A DNA stretch of 48,707 bases, taken from contig CAZJDV010000010.1 of assembly GCA_964544865.1 (NCBI GenBank), forward strand, positions 1 through 48,707, in the 5' to 3' direction. Positions 24,901-33,156 of the stretch are shown here, piece by piece. The notes beneath the pieces are model-generated. The model was not told the DNA's origin, did no database searches, and worked only from the letters and a program-made list of their open reading frames with translations. Positions within the stretch are counted from its first letter, which is position 1; each line of letters opens with the position of its first letter. Origin of the DNA: CAZJDV01 sp964544865 (GTDB lineage Bacteria; Chloroflexota; Dehalococcoidia; Lucifugimonadales; CAJWER01). The translations under genes and the position numbers were made by a program.

Positions 24901-26232
24901 TCACTCGGCGCCCAGCAGCTCCTCGCGAATCTCCGCGGCCTCCGCATGGCCCGTAAGCCCCTCCGCCCTTGCGATGGTGGAGGCCACCCTCGCCAACGTG
25001 GAGGAGGTCGCGTCGTCGAGCGCCACGACCGGGCTGAACTTCAAGAACGACCGAACGCTGAGGCCGGAGCTGAACCTTGCGGTGCCTCCCGTGGGCATGA
25101 CGTGGCTTGGACCGGCCACGTAGTCGCCAAGGACCTCGTGGGAGAACTCCCCCAGGAACACCGCGCCGGCATTGTTGACCCGCCCGACGTGCCGCCACGG
25201 CTCGCTGACCATCAGGCACATGTGCTCCGGCGCGAACCGGTTGGCAAGCTCCAGCGCCTGGTCAAGGTCGTCCACGATGGCTATGCAGCCCTGTTCATGC
25301 AGGGCCGACCGCGCGATATCGGCCCTGTCGAGCCGGTCCACCCGTGCCGCCAGCTCCCGTTGCACCGCGTCCGCAAGGCTCTGGGAGGTCGTGATCAGCA
25401 CCGGGGTGGCCATGACATCGTGCTCGGCCTGGGCCAGCAGGTCCGCGGCGCACAGGGTAGGATTGGCCGTCTCGTCCGCTATCACGATGGTCTCGGTCGG
25501 GCCGTAGAGGCCATCGATCCCGACGTCGCCATAGAGCAGCTTCTTAGCCAGCGTCACGAACACGTTGCCGGGGCCGCATATCATGTCCGCAGCTGGGACC
25601 GTCTCGGTGCCGTAGGCCATCGCCGCTATCGCCTGGGCGCCGCCGATCTGGAATACCCGGTCGGCGCCGGCGATGCCGGCCGCGACCAGCACCGCCGGAT
25701 GGGGCAAGCCCGTCTCGCCGGGGGGCGAGGCGACCATTACCTCCTTGACGCCCGCCACCTTCGCCGGGATGACACTCATCAGCACAGTCGATGGCAGCGG
25801 CGCGGTGCCGCCCGGGACGTAGGCGCCCACGCGCTCTAGCGGTACAACGAGCTCGCCGTAGCCCTCGGCGAGATCCAGCCAGGTCTTCGGCAACGCAGCC
25901 TCATGGAACCCGCGGACGCGCCCGGCCGCCGTTTCGAGCGCCTCGACCACCTCGGCTGAGACGTCGTCATACGCGCCGCTAACAGCGGTCCCGGGCACCT
26001 CGATTCGGTCCAGGACGCTGCCATCGAACTTCAGAGTAAGGTCACGCAGAGCCCGGTCACCGGACTCTCTGACCTCCCTCAATATGCGCTCCACCACTTG
26101 CATGGGGGTCAAGGGCTCTCCGAAGGCCTCCGCTGACCTTTCTAGCACGTGGGGAGGCACGCGGTCGAGGTGCAGATCTCGATCGCAGCATAGTACCTCG
26201 ACGGCGTTATCCAGCCCGTGCACCATCCTCAT
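24901..26232 (-). CDS. hisD: Histidinol dehydrogenase
   Basis: A 443-residue zinc enzyme oxidising histidinol to histidine in two steps. Motifs are RVGAYVPGGTAPLPSTVLM, GPGNVFVTLAKKLLYGDVG, GLYGPTETIVIADE, QAEHD, NRFAPEHMCLM (catalytic Glu-His) and GPSHVMPTGGTARF. The ATG overlaps the stop of the phospholipase-like gene by 4 bases, so translation is probably coupled. Confidence 0.97.
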   Translation of the reverse strand: MRMVHGLDNAVEVLCCDRDLHLDRVPPHVLERSAEAFGEPLTPMQVVERILREVRESGDRALRDLTLKFDGSVLDRIEVPGTAVSGAYDDVSAEVVEALETAAGRVRGFHEAALPKTWLDLAEGYGELVVPLERVGAYVPGGTAPLPSTVLMSVIPAKVAGVKEVMVASPPGETGLPHPAVLVAAGIAGADRVFQIGGAQAIAAMAYGTETVPAADMICGPGNVFVTLAKKLLYGDVGIDGLYGPTETIVIADETANPTLCAADLLAQAEHDVMATPVLITTSQSLADAVQRELAARVDRLDRADIARSALHEQGCIAIVDDLDQALELANRFAPEHMCLMVSEPWRHVGRVNNAGAVFLGEFSHEVLGDYVAGPSHVMPTGGTARFSSGLSVRSFLKFSPVVALDDATSSTLARVASTIARAEGLTGHAEAAEIREELLGAE

Positions 26233-26975
26233 GATAGGTAGTCTTCCAGCGCGCCGGCCACGCGCTCCACCGAGCGATTCTTGAAAGCATCGAGGTCGTC
26301 GCGCGTAACGCGATCGAGCAGCCGTCCGAGGCTCTCCGGCATGGCCTCCAAGAACTTGTCGGCCACGCCGTGGGCGGGATGGCCATTGTCTCCCCGCGAT
26401 ATTCGCCCTGCCATGAAGCGTAGCCGGTCCCAGCTAAATCCCCGTCCCAGCAGCTCCAGCACCCAATCGCGCCACTGTGAAAGCGCGTCCAGCGGGATGA
26501 AGCCGACGTCGACGGGTGCGGCCGCCCACTCGAGAATCGGGAGTGCGTCTTCGACCGCGGCCCAGGACATCCGGTCCATCTCGAGCTGCAATGCCCGGTC
26601 CATCACCATCCGGCCCACTCCGTCTTCGAAATCTCCGGATTCCCCAAAGCGCGGCCTGTAGACCTCGGTGATCCAGAGTTCGTCCAGGAGGATATGGGTG
26701 ATGTAGCCCGCCACAAAAGCCACGGCCGGCTCCTCGACATCCACCGGCCCGCGAAGGCGCGGATGCGCAGCGAACAGCCCCTCGACGCCCGCACCCACAC
26801 GCTCGAAGCTGAGAGGGGCGAAATGGTACTCCTCCCGCGGACGGCGCGTGATCGCCCTTATGTCCGGTGACGTGGAGCCCAGGAGATAGTGCCCAGGATA
26901 GGCGGCTAGGGTCCGATGGTCCAGCCGTCTCGCGGTCTGCGCCGCGATATCTATATGTACAGGCAGGTTGGGCAA
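26229..26975 (-). CDS. Zinc-dependent phospholipase C-like protein inside the his operon
   Basis: About 248 residues from a TTG start at 26975 (PNLPVHIDIAAQTARRL). Motifs GHYLLGSTSPDIRAITRR and AFVAGYITHILLDELWITE fit the zinc-dependent phospholipase C family (PF00882), in which His and Asp residues bind zinc. No signal peptide is visible, so it may act in the cytoplasm and not as a secreted lipase. The frame is open upstream to 27086, but that would overlap hisG by 53 bases and add a basic stretch unlike a protein start. Its stop overlaps the hisD start by 4 bases. Its role among histidine genes is unknown. Confidence 0.65.
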   Translation of the reverse strand: MPNLPVHIDIAAQTARRLDHRTLAAYPGHYLLGSTSPDIRAITRRPREEYHFAPLSFERVGAGVEGLFAAHPRLRGPVDVEEPAVAFVAGYITHILLDELWITEVYRPRFGESGDFEDGVGRMVMDRALQLEMDRMSWAAVEDALPILEWAAAPVDVGFIPLDALSQWRDWVLELLGRGFSWDRLRFMAGRISRGDNGHPAHGVADKFLEAMPESLGRLLDRVTRDDLDAFKNRSVERVAGALEDYLS

Positions 26976-27033
26976 TATGTGTCTCTGGCGGGCATCGGCT
27001 GCGCCCCACGCGCGGCGTGCACCCGTAGCTCGT

Positions 27034-28023
27034 TCACTCCGTAGATGTGAGCCGTTTGGCTGCGTCGCTTTTGGGCTGGAACACATAGTCCGGCTGCGAG
27101 ACGGTCACGCTGCTGCCGCCTATCTGGCGAAACCGCTCGACCGCATCGAGCAGCTTGTCCTTCTCGACGATCACGGTCACGGCGTACCAGCCCTCCCCGT
27201 CCCGCGAGTACACCTTCGATATGGTGGGGCCCCGTAGACCTGAGATGTCGGAATGCTCCAGCACGCAGGCCGCTATCTCATCTGGGTCCTCCCCGCTCAT
27301 GTTGGCCGTAACGCTGAAGAATCCTCGGGACTGCAAGTGCGCCTCGACGCGCTCGACAAACGCCTGGGCCAGGGATAGCTTCCCTGGGTCCGCGGCTATT
27401 GCCGTGCCGTTGGCGATCAGGCACGCCTCGGAGGCCATAACCGAGCCACCGTCGATGGTCTTGAGCCGGTTCTCCCGTAGCGTGGTCCCGGTAGAGGATA
27501 TGTCGGCGATGATATCCGCGTATCCCATGGCCGGAGCCGCTTCCAGTGTGCCGCTCGATTGCACCAGCGAGAAGTAGTTGACGCCGCTGTTCATGAGAAA
27601 ACGCACTACAAGCCGGGGATACTTGGTGGCGACTCGCAGGTCGGCGCCACGCTCCCGAAACTCAATCGAAAGGTCCGCGAGGTCCGCCACCGAGGTTACG
27701 TCCACCCAGGAGTCCGGAACGCCCATGACGAGCTCGGAGCGGCCAAAACCAAGCTTCCCGACGACGATGCGTGCGCTGCCACTCTCCGTGTACGTTTCGA
27801 GGAAGCGATCGTGGCCGACGACGCCGATGTCGGCGCTACCCTCCTCGACCTTGAACGCGACGTCCGAGCCGCGCTGAAAGTGTACCGCGACACCCGGCAT
27901 CGATGGGATTTCCGCGGTGTAGCGGCGCAGGTTCGTCCTGCTGACGCCCATTCCGCACGAGTCTAGAAAGAGCAGCGACGGCTCGTGCAGGGCGCCATCG
28001 CTGGGAACAGCGAGTCGAAGCAT
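27034..28023 (-). CDS. hisG: ATP phosphoribosyltransferase, long form
   Basis: A 329-residue HisG, the committed step of histidine synthesis. The catalytic part has LRLAVPSDGALHEPSLLFL, EEGSADIGVVGHDRFLE, RVATKYPRLVVRFL and the PRPP-type loop in ADIIADISSTGTTLRENRL. Residues from about 245 (ISGLRGPTISKVYSRDGEG) to the end match the regulatory HisG_C domain, which binds histidine in long-form enzymes. Yet the gene upstream is a HisZ-like protein normally paired with short HisG. Expression is probably from the hisZ promoter. Confidence 0.93.
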   Translation of the reverse strand: MLRLAVPSDGALHEPSLLFLDSCGMGVSRTNLRRYTAEIPSMPGVAVHFQRGSDVAFKVEEGSADIGVVGHDRFLETYTESGSARIVVGKLGFGRSELVMGVPDSWVDVTSVADLADLSIEFRERGADLRVATKYPRLVVRFLMNSGVNYFSLVQSSGTLEAAPAMGYADIIADISSTGTTLRENRLKTIDGGSVMASEACLIANGTAIAADPGKLSLAQAFVERVEAHLQSRGFFSVTANMSGEDPDEIAACVLEHSDISGLRGPTISKVYSRDGEGWYAVTVIVEKDKLLDAVERFRQIGGSSVTVSQPDYVFQPKSDAAKRLTSTE

Positions 28024-28112
28024 TTCTATACCTTCGAGCGAGACCGCGGCGGCGGCCCGCCCCGGTCCAAAGATTATTCTACAGAGATATTTTCGGGCGG
28101 CCCATCCGTATT

Positions 28113-29354
28113 TCAGATTCGGGTGGCCGCTCCGGCCCCGCCGATCTCCACGGAGCGCTCATGTTCCAGGGCCTGGACGACCTGCTCAAGCCCGTAGGCG
28201 AACCCCAGTGCCGGCACGTCGTCGCCGCCGAGGGCCTTGACCAGCCCGTCGTATCTGCCACCACCACCCAGTGAGAGCCCAACCGGGAGCGCTGGATGGA
28301 CGAGTTCGAATATGACGCCGCTATAATATGAGATGCCTCTCGCGAGCCCGAAATCAAGGATGGTCCGCGACTCGTCGACGCCGTTCGATGCCAGGGCGTC
28401 GAATAGGGCGTCCAACTCATCGAACGGGGTCTGCGGCATGCCCTCGGCGGCAACGATTTCCCTTGCCCGCCTCAACGCATTGTCCCTCGGACCCTCGACC
28501 GGCGCCAGCTCGGCGGCCAGATCGAGAGCGGCCTCGAAGTTCTCGGGTCGGTCGGCGGTCTGCACTTTTCGGAGAAGCCTCCCGGCTATCTCCTCGCCGG
28601 TGCGTCTGCCCACCGGCCCAGAGATCGAGCCCGCCAGGACGCGCTGGACCAAGGCCCTTGTGGCCTCGGCGCCTATCGTCGCGGGATCCATGCCCGTCGC
28701 GGCACCATGACCATCCCTGAGCAAGCCGATCTCCCGCGCCTGCCGCGTGAGTCCGTCCACGTCGGCATGACCGCTCTTGAGGTCCTGAATACCGCCGATG
28801 ATGAACAGCATCGCCGAGTCGGAAAGACCGAAGGCGGCGAGGACGCCATGCAGCGCGCCTAGATGTCCCACACGCATCCTGTGCCCCTGCAGACCCGCCT
28901 CCCTCAGACCTCGCCACGCCATACCCAGGACCTCGACGTCCGCTTGGATTCCATCGATACCGATGAGTTCGGCCCCGAATTGAGTGAACTGGCGCAACAC
29001 TGAGTCACCGCCGGGCTCGTACCGGAATACGGGCCCGCCGTACTGCCTCCTGGCCGGCAGGCGCGTCCCGTCATGCTCCTGGATGAAGTGGCGTATCACA
29101 GATGACGTGAACTCGGGGCGAAGGCTGATCTGTCGGCCGCCATTGTCCACAAACGTGTAGAGCTGGCCTGTGAGCTCGCCACCGGACTTCCTGGCGAAAA
29201 GCTCGGTATCCTCCAGCACAGGGGTGTCGATGACCTCGTAGCCGCGGCGACCCGCCAAAGCGCGGAGGCCGGACAGCACGTCTCTCATACGCTCGTATGT
29301 CGCTCCGCCGACATCCCGCATGCCGGAGAGCCTGCGGACCTGACTGCTCCTCAA
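28113..29354 (-). CDS. hisZ: HisZ-like histidyl-tRNA synthetase paralogue
   Basis: A 413-residue class II synthetase-like protein. Motif 2 reads PVFRYEPGGDSVLRQFTQFG, the histidine-binding motif is FGLARGISYYSGVIFEL, and motif 3 is GGGGRYDGLVKALGG, then PALGFAYGLEQVVQAL. The protein ends shortly after motif 3, so the anticodon-binding domain of a true HisRS is missing. Being first in the his operon ahead of hisG, it is best read as HisZ, the regulatory subunit of ATP phosphoribosyltransferase. The histidine-binding Arg is kept, so histidine sensing is plausible. A tRNA-charging role is less likely but not excluded. Confidence 0.82.
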   Translation of the reverse strand: MRSSQVRRLSGMRDVGGATYERMRDVLSGLRALAGRRGYEVIDTPVLEDTELFARKSGGELTGQLYTFVDNGGRQISLRPEFTSSVIRHFIQEHDGTRLPARRQYGGPVFRYEPGGDSVLRQFTQFGAELIGIDGIQADVEVLGMAWRGLREAGLQGHRMRVGHLGALHGVLAAFGLSDSAMLFIIGGIQDLKSGHADVDGLTRQAREIGLLRDGHGAATGMDPATIGAEATRALVQRVLAGSISGPVGRRTGEEIAGRLLRKVQTADRPENFEAALDLAAELAPVEGPRDNALRRAREIVAAEGMPQTPFDELDALFDALASNGVDESRTILDFGLARGISYYSGVIFELVHPALPVGLSLGGGGRYDGLVKALGGDDVPALGFAYGLEQVVQALEHERSVEIGGAGAATRI

Positions 29355-29536
29355 ATCCTTGTCCTCGAGTGAGATGTGGCCATTTTACACCAGGGGCGTA
29401 GCTGCCTTCAATTAAGCCGTGGGCCTTCCACCTTGATAGACGCCGCATTCGCGCATCAGCAGTCCAAACCTTCGGCGCGCGCATTGTTCGGAAGTTTCTC
29501 GAAAATGCACTAGGAATGACACATCCGGTGCTGTAC

Positions 29537-29565
29537 TTGACTCCGTAAAGATAGTTATACATAAT
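29537..29565 (+). promoter_or_regulatory. Promoter for the PadR gene
   Basis: TTGACT (29537-29542) and CATAAT (29560-29565) are 17 bases apart. Transcription would start about 8 bases before the ATG at 29580, giving a very short leader. An AGAT...ATCT pair (29549-29567) overlaps the -10 and could be an operator for the PadR protein itself; this last point is inference. Confidence 0.45.
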
Positions 29566-29579
29566 CTGGGAAGAATCGG

Positions 29580-29981
29580 ATGGCTACCCGTGAGATGGCT
29601 ACCCCGGAGGTGATCCTAGAATTGTATCGCAGAGAGTTGCTCAAGGGGAGCACGGAAACGCTCATTCTCTCTCTCCTGGCTGAGGAGTCGATGTACGGCT
29701 ACCAGTTAGTCAAGGAGATGGAGCAACGAAGCAGCGGCTATTTTCACCTGAAGGAAGGCACCCTCTATCCGGCCCTTCACCGGCTTGAGCGAGCCCAACT
29801 CGTGACGGGCAAGTGGGAGGACTCTCCAACCGGCCAGAGCCGGCGGTACTACTACATCACTCTGGTTGGGAGCGAGAGACTCAAGTCGATGCTCCACGAG
29901 TGGGACTTGTTCACCGAGGCCGTCAACCTGGTGGCCAAGCCGATCGGCAAACTTGCCAATGGTGCACTGAAGCCCAGATGA
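29580..29981 (+). CDS. PadR family transcriptional regulator
   Basis: A 133-residue winged-helix regulator. The core LLKGSTETLILSLLAEESMY, GYQLVKEMEQRSSGYFHLKE and GTLYPALHRLERAQLVTGKW, then GQSRRYYYITLVG, is textbook PadR. A second ATG-like start lies five codons in. The stop overlaps the start of the next gene by four bases (ATGA). PadR genes followed by a HAAS-type membrane protein form a common regulatory pair that responds to envelope or drug stress; the signal is unknown. Confidence 0.93.
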   Translation: MATREMATPEVILELYRRELLKGSTETLILSLLAEESMYGYQLVKEMEQRSSGYFHLKEGTLYPALHRLERAQLVTGKWEDSPTGQSRRYYYITLVGSERLKSMLHEWDLFTEAVNLVAKPIGKLANGALKPR

Positions 29982-30958
29982 CCTCTCAAATTCGCGGGTA
30001 TCTCACTGATTTGGGTAGACACCTGCACCTGGAGGCACGGGACGAGCGCGACATACTCACGGAGATCAGAGACCACATCAAGGACAGTGCGCAAGACCTG
30101 ATGGACGAGGGCATTCCCTCCGACGACGCATTTTCCTCAGCTATCGACAGCCTGGGCGGCCCGAAAAGAATCGCCCGGCAGATGTACCAGGTCCACTCCC
30201 AGGGGTCCTGGTACCATACCGCACTGGCGGTCCTCCCCCACATTCTTCTGTCCCTGCTGTTCGCGTTCGGACTTTGGACCTCCCCCGGCTGGTTCGTCGC
30301 ACTGCTGATAGCGGCGGTTGTCATCAGCGTCTACGGATGGAAGAGGGGCCGGCCCAACTGGACCTACCCGTGGCTCGGATACACGCTGGTGGCCCCAATC
30401 GTCTCCTGGGGCCTGGCAATGAGCGCTGTCGGCTATGGCGCCTGGGGAGTGCTAACCGAGGGCTCGCTGCCACTCGGCAGCCCGATCTATATCGCGTCAT
30501 TCGTCTATGTGGCGATCTCCTTGTGGATTGTGATACGCATCGTGACCAGGGTGGCCCAGCGCGACTGGGTCATGGCCTCCATGGCCGTTCTTCCCGTCCC
30601 GTTCCTGATCTACTGGTTCATTTTCTTCTACCAAGAGCAGACGCTGAGCGCGATCGCGGGCGGAGCGCGGTCCCAGGGCGTCGAGGCCAGCGCCGCAATC
30701 GTCTTTTTGATCCTGGCCGCGGCCACCGCGCTCTTTTTTCGCATCGGACGGCGCGTTGTCAGGGTTGGGCTGCTCCTGGTCACGGTGCCCTCGATGTTCA
30801 TCCTCGCCTGGTTCAGCTACCAGGGGGGCGTGGGCTACATGGCTCTGTTCACCGTGTCCGCACTATCTTTGGGCGTAGTCCTGGGCCCGGCCTTGTTGGA
30901 CCTGAGGTCAAGCGATGCGGCGGCTGCGCCGACCGATTTCGCAAAAGAACAAAGCTGA
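29978..30958 (+). CDS. HAAS-domain membrane protein paired with PadR
   Basis: A 326-residue protein starting with ATG at 29978. Residues about 1-75 (YLTDLGRHLHLEARDERDIL, TEIRDHIKDSAQDLMDEGIP, DAFSSAIDSLGGPKRIARQM) match the cytoplasmic helical HAAS/DUF1700-type domain. After it come seven or eight predicted membrane helices, starting HTALAVLPHILLSLLFAFGL. The domain is known as the partner that binds PadR-type regulators; here the 4-base overlap with padR suggests that the two proteins act as a membrane sensor and a DNA-binding output. The signal cannot be inferred. Confidence 0.75.
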   Translation: MTSQIRGYLTDLGRHLHLEARDERDILTEIRDHIKDSAQDLMDEGIPSDDAFSSAIDSLGGPKRIARQMYQVHSQGSWYHTALAVLPHILLSLLFAFGLWTSPGWFVALLIAAVVISVYGWKRGRPNWTYPWLGYTLVAPIVSWGLAMSAVGYGAWGVLTEGSLPLGSPIYIASFVYVAISLWIVIRIVTRVAQRDWVMASMAVLPVPFLIYWFIFFYQEQTLSAIAGGARSQGVEASAAIVFLILAAATALFFRIGRRVVRVGLLLVTVPSMFILAWFSYQGGVGYMALFTVSALSLGVVLGPALLDLRSSDAAAAPTDFAKEQS

Positions 30959-31149
30959 TCTCCTCTTGTTCCGCCCATTTTTTCTCGCCGCCGGCGGACC
31001 GCGACGCACCATTTCGCCCGGTCCATTAGACTGATGTTCTCCCGGAGGGTCCGGCAGATTCGCTACTCTGACGCCACCAATCTTGACACGCGCGGCCGCC
31101 CGTGAGTCAATGTGCCCTCGATTGGATCTGACCGTCTGGAGAATCCCCC

Positions 31150-32025
31150 ATGGGCGCCGGACATGCCCGCGTGGCGATAGTAGTGGACAGTGCGGCGTCG
31201 CTTCCCGCCAACGCGGACCAGGACGCTCAGTTGTACATCGCTCCCATGCAGCTCGTCATCGAAGGGAGGACCTACTCTGACGGGCGCGACATGACGCCGG
31301 ACGAGTTCTACCGCAGGCTAGAGACCATGTCCGAGCCTGCGAGCACCGCATCACCTTCGCCGGAGACATTTCTCGACGTGTTCAAGGCCGCTTCTGAATA
31401 CGCATCCCGCGTCCTGTGCATAACGGTCTCCCCTCGATTTAGCTCATCCTACGACGCGGCAGCTACCGCAGCGCGACTGGCCAAGGAGACCATGCCCCGG
31501 CTCGAGATTGCGCTGCTCGACTCCGAAAGCGCCGCGGGAGGCGAGGGGCTGGTCGTAACCGAGGCGCTGCGGGCCGCGAAGCGCGGCGGCACACTGAAGG
31601 TGGTGGCCCAGGCCGCTCGAAAGGTGGCGCGAAACGTGTCGCTGCTGGCCTTCCTGGACACGCTTTACTTCGTATGGCGGAGCGGGCGCGTGCGGAGGCT
31701 CGAATACGCCGGTGCATCGCTGCTCAGGCTAAAGCCCATGCTCGAGCTCTCAAGGGGCGAGGTGCGCGGCGTGGCCCGGCCCAGAACCCGGCCCCGGGCG
31801 ACCCTCAGAGTGCTGAAGATAATGCATCAACGCGCGGGCTCCGAGCCTGTCCACGCCTGTGTCGTGCACGGCGGCTGCCTCGGGGACGCCGAAGAGCTCA
31901 TGCGGACCGTCGAGAGTGAGTTCAATTGCGACGAGCTATACGTCAGCCAGTTCTCGCCGGTGATGGGCGCCCACACCGGCCCTGGGCTGCTGGGCGTGGC
32001 CTTCTGGACCGAGGCAAGCGTCTGA
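31150..32025 (+). CDS. DegV family fatty-acid-binding protein
   Basis: A 291-residue DegV protein. Motifs are VAIVVDSAASLPAN, VIEGRTYSDGRDMTPDEFYR, STASPSPETFLDVF (fatty-acid-binding Ser/Thr), CITVSPRFSSSYDAA and VWRSGRVRRLEYAGASLLRL followed by KPML. DegV proteins bind fatty acids and, as FakB, present them to FakA kinase for phosphorylation. No fakA is nearby. The gene stands alone, about 190 bases after the PadR pair. Confidence 0.9.
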   Translation: MGAGHARVAIVVDSAASLPANADQDAQLYIAPMQLVIEGRTYSDGRDMTPDEFYRRLETMSEPASTASPSPETFLDVFKAASEYASRVLCITVSPRFSSSYDAAATAARLAKETMPRLEIALLDSESAAGGEGLVVTEALRAAKRGGTLKVVAQAARKVARNVSLLAFLDTLYFVWRSGRVRRLEYAGASLLRLKPMLELSRGEVRGVARPRTRPRATLRVLKIMHQRAGSEPVHACVVHGGCLGDAEELMRTVESEFNCDELYVSQFSPVMGAHTGPGLLGVAFWTEASV

Positions 32026-32214
32026 GACGGCGCCCTTGTCTCCGCAAATGACGGAGCGCAAGCCTCCGAGGCCACCGGCGTTAGTGTCCGGCTTGCCGTG
32101 CGGTGTGGCCGTTCCGGGGACCGCGCACTGCAGCACAGCCCCCGAAATCAGCCTCGCGAAGGGAGAATATCCCTACCCCAGATCCGTTCCCGCAGCTATG
32201 TTGGAAGGAGTCCT

Positions 32215-32958
32215 CTATCCTATTATGAACATAGCCCCGGATGCGGGCTTGATCTGGAGCATGAATTCATCGTAGTTGGTCAGACCATATCCGCTCACGT
32301 CAACTGATATCTCGAATATCTCGCTTGTCTCCACCAGATTGTCGGCGTCGGCGCTGCCGAACGCCGTGAGCGCGAGTTCAACTATGTTCGTGTTGGCCGC
32401 GTTGGGGTCGAGTTAGGTCACGACGGTCTTGCCGCCGGACAGATCGACCGGACTGCCCGCCGCCACATTCGACACCGTCACTCTTATCCTGTCGACCAGG
32501 TAATACGTGTAGTCCGCCGTGGTGGCGGTGGACGACGCCGGCGCCGAGACGAACGTGACGAGGCCGCTGTCGTAGTTCATCGAGTATGCCGAGCCCTTCG
32601 GCTGCGCCACCCCATCGACCTTTACGATTTCAGTGCCGGATATGACCGGCGAATTGAGCATCGAGAACGTCGTCGTGGAGCCATCTCCCATCCCTAGCGA
32701 CTGCGCGGTCGCGGTTGTCATCGTGATCGACGCCCTTACTCCGAGAACCTCGAGAGTGCCGCTGACCCGTTGGAGCGACCCCATGATCGTCGATTTCGCC
32801 TTGACCGCCGCGAACGCTCCGGCCGCGATTCCGGCGACGATAAACAACATGCCGACCGCGTCAATGAGCCAATCGACAAGGTCCCACCTGAGGAAAAGCC
32901 CCGCTACAACCAGGACGATCGCGACCGCGAAAAAACTGGCGCCACCATTGTTCTTCAT
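32215..32958 (-). pseudogene. Archaellin (archaeal-type flagellin), interrupted by in-frame TAA
   Basis: From ATG at 32958 (GGAGTGATTGAA just upstream) the frame runs 181 codons to a TAA at 32413-32415, then stays open in the same frame for another 65 codons to TAG at 32215. The part before the TAA has two hydrophobic segments (SFFAVAIVLVVAGLFL, then GMLFIVAGIAAGAFAAVKAK) followed by LQRVSGTLEVLGVRASITM and IRVTVSNVAAGSPVDLSGG. The part after it reads LDPNAANTNIVELALTAFGS, ADADNLVETSEIFEISVDV and DEFMLQIKPASGAMFIIG. That succession is the archaellin family pattern (PF01917): hydrophobic N-terminal helix, aGspvdLs, dnDnLlEpgE-like, then F-x-L-x-I-K-P-x-x-G-A. The stop sits where TAC (Tyr) would fit. 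Archaella are known in some Chloroflexota. No other archaellum gene is recognised in the window. Confidence 0.68.
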
Positions 32959-33019
32959 TTCAATCACTCCTTTCCCGGACTCTGTACTTGTGACAGCAAT
33001 CACATTTTGCTGCCTCCAT

Positions 33020-33080
33020 AAGGTATTTACGTGTATGTAAAGTTATTCATTACGTCTTTATAAATAAGCAGCTTCTCAGA
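33020..33080 (+). promoter_or_regulatory. AT-rich divergent promoter region
   Basis: Between the archaellin gene and the start at 33157 lies an AT-rich island that contains TTTAC-GTGTAT-GTAAA (an inverted repeat, about 33027-33042) and TATAAA at about 33059-33064, with TGTAAA 17 bases before it. The matches are moderate. It is the only place for promoters of the two divergent transcription units. Confidence 0.35.
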
Positions 33081-33156
33081 CTTGTCCCTACCATTTCGCC
33101 GCCATGTTTCACTATAATGTAGCGGGGTCCCCCCGATTCCTCCCCCGTGCACCTCC

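Noticed and set aside
28113..29354. Calling this gene hisS (histidyl-tRNA synthetase)
   Set aside because: The anticodon-binding domain is missing and the gene heads the his operon, so HisZ fits better.
6468..32415. TGA/TAA recoding as the explanation for the in-frame stops
   Set aside because: Both TGA and TAA or TAG end many intact genes in the window (for example guaA and the 33157 gene end in TGA), and no selenocysteine context was seen.
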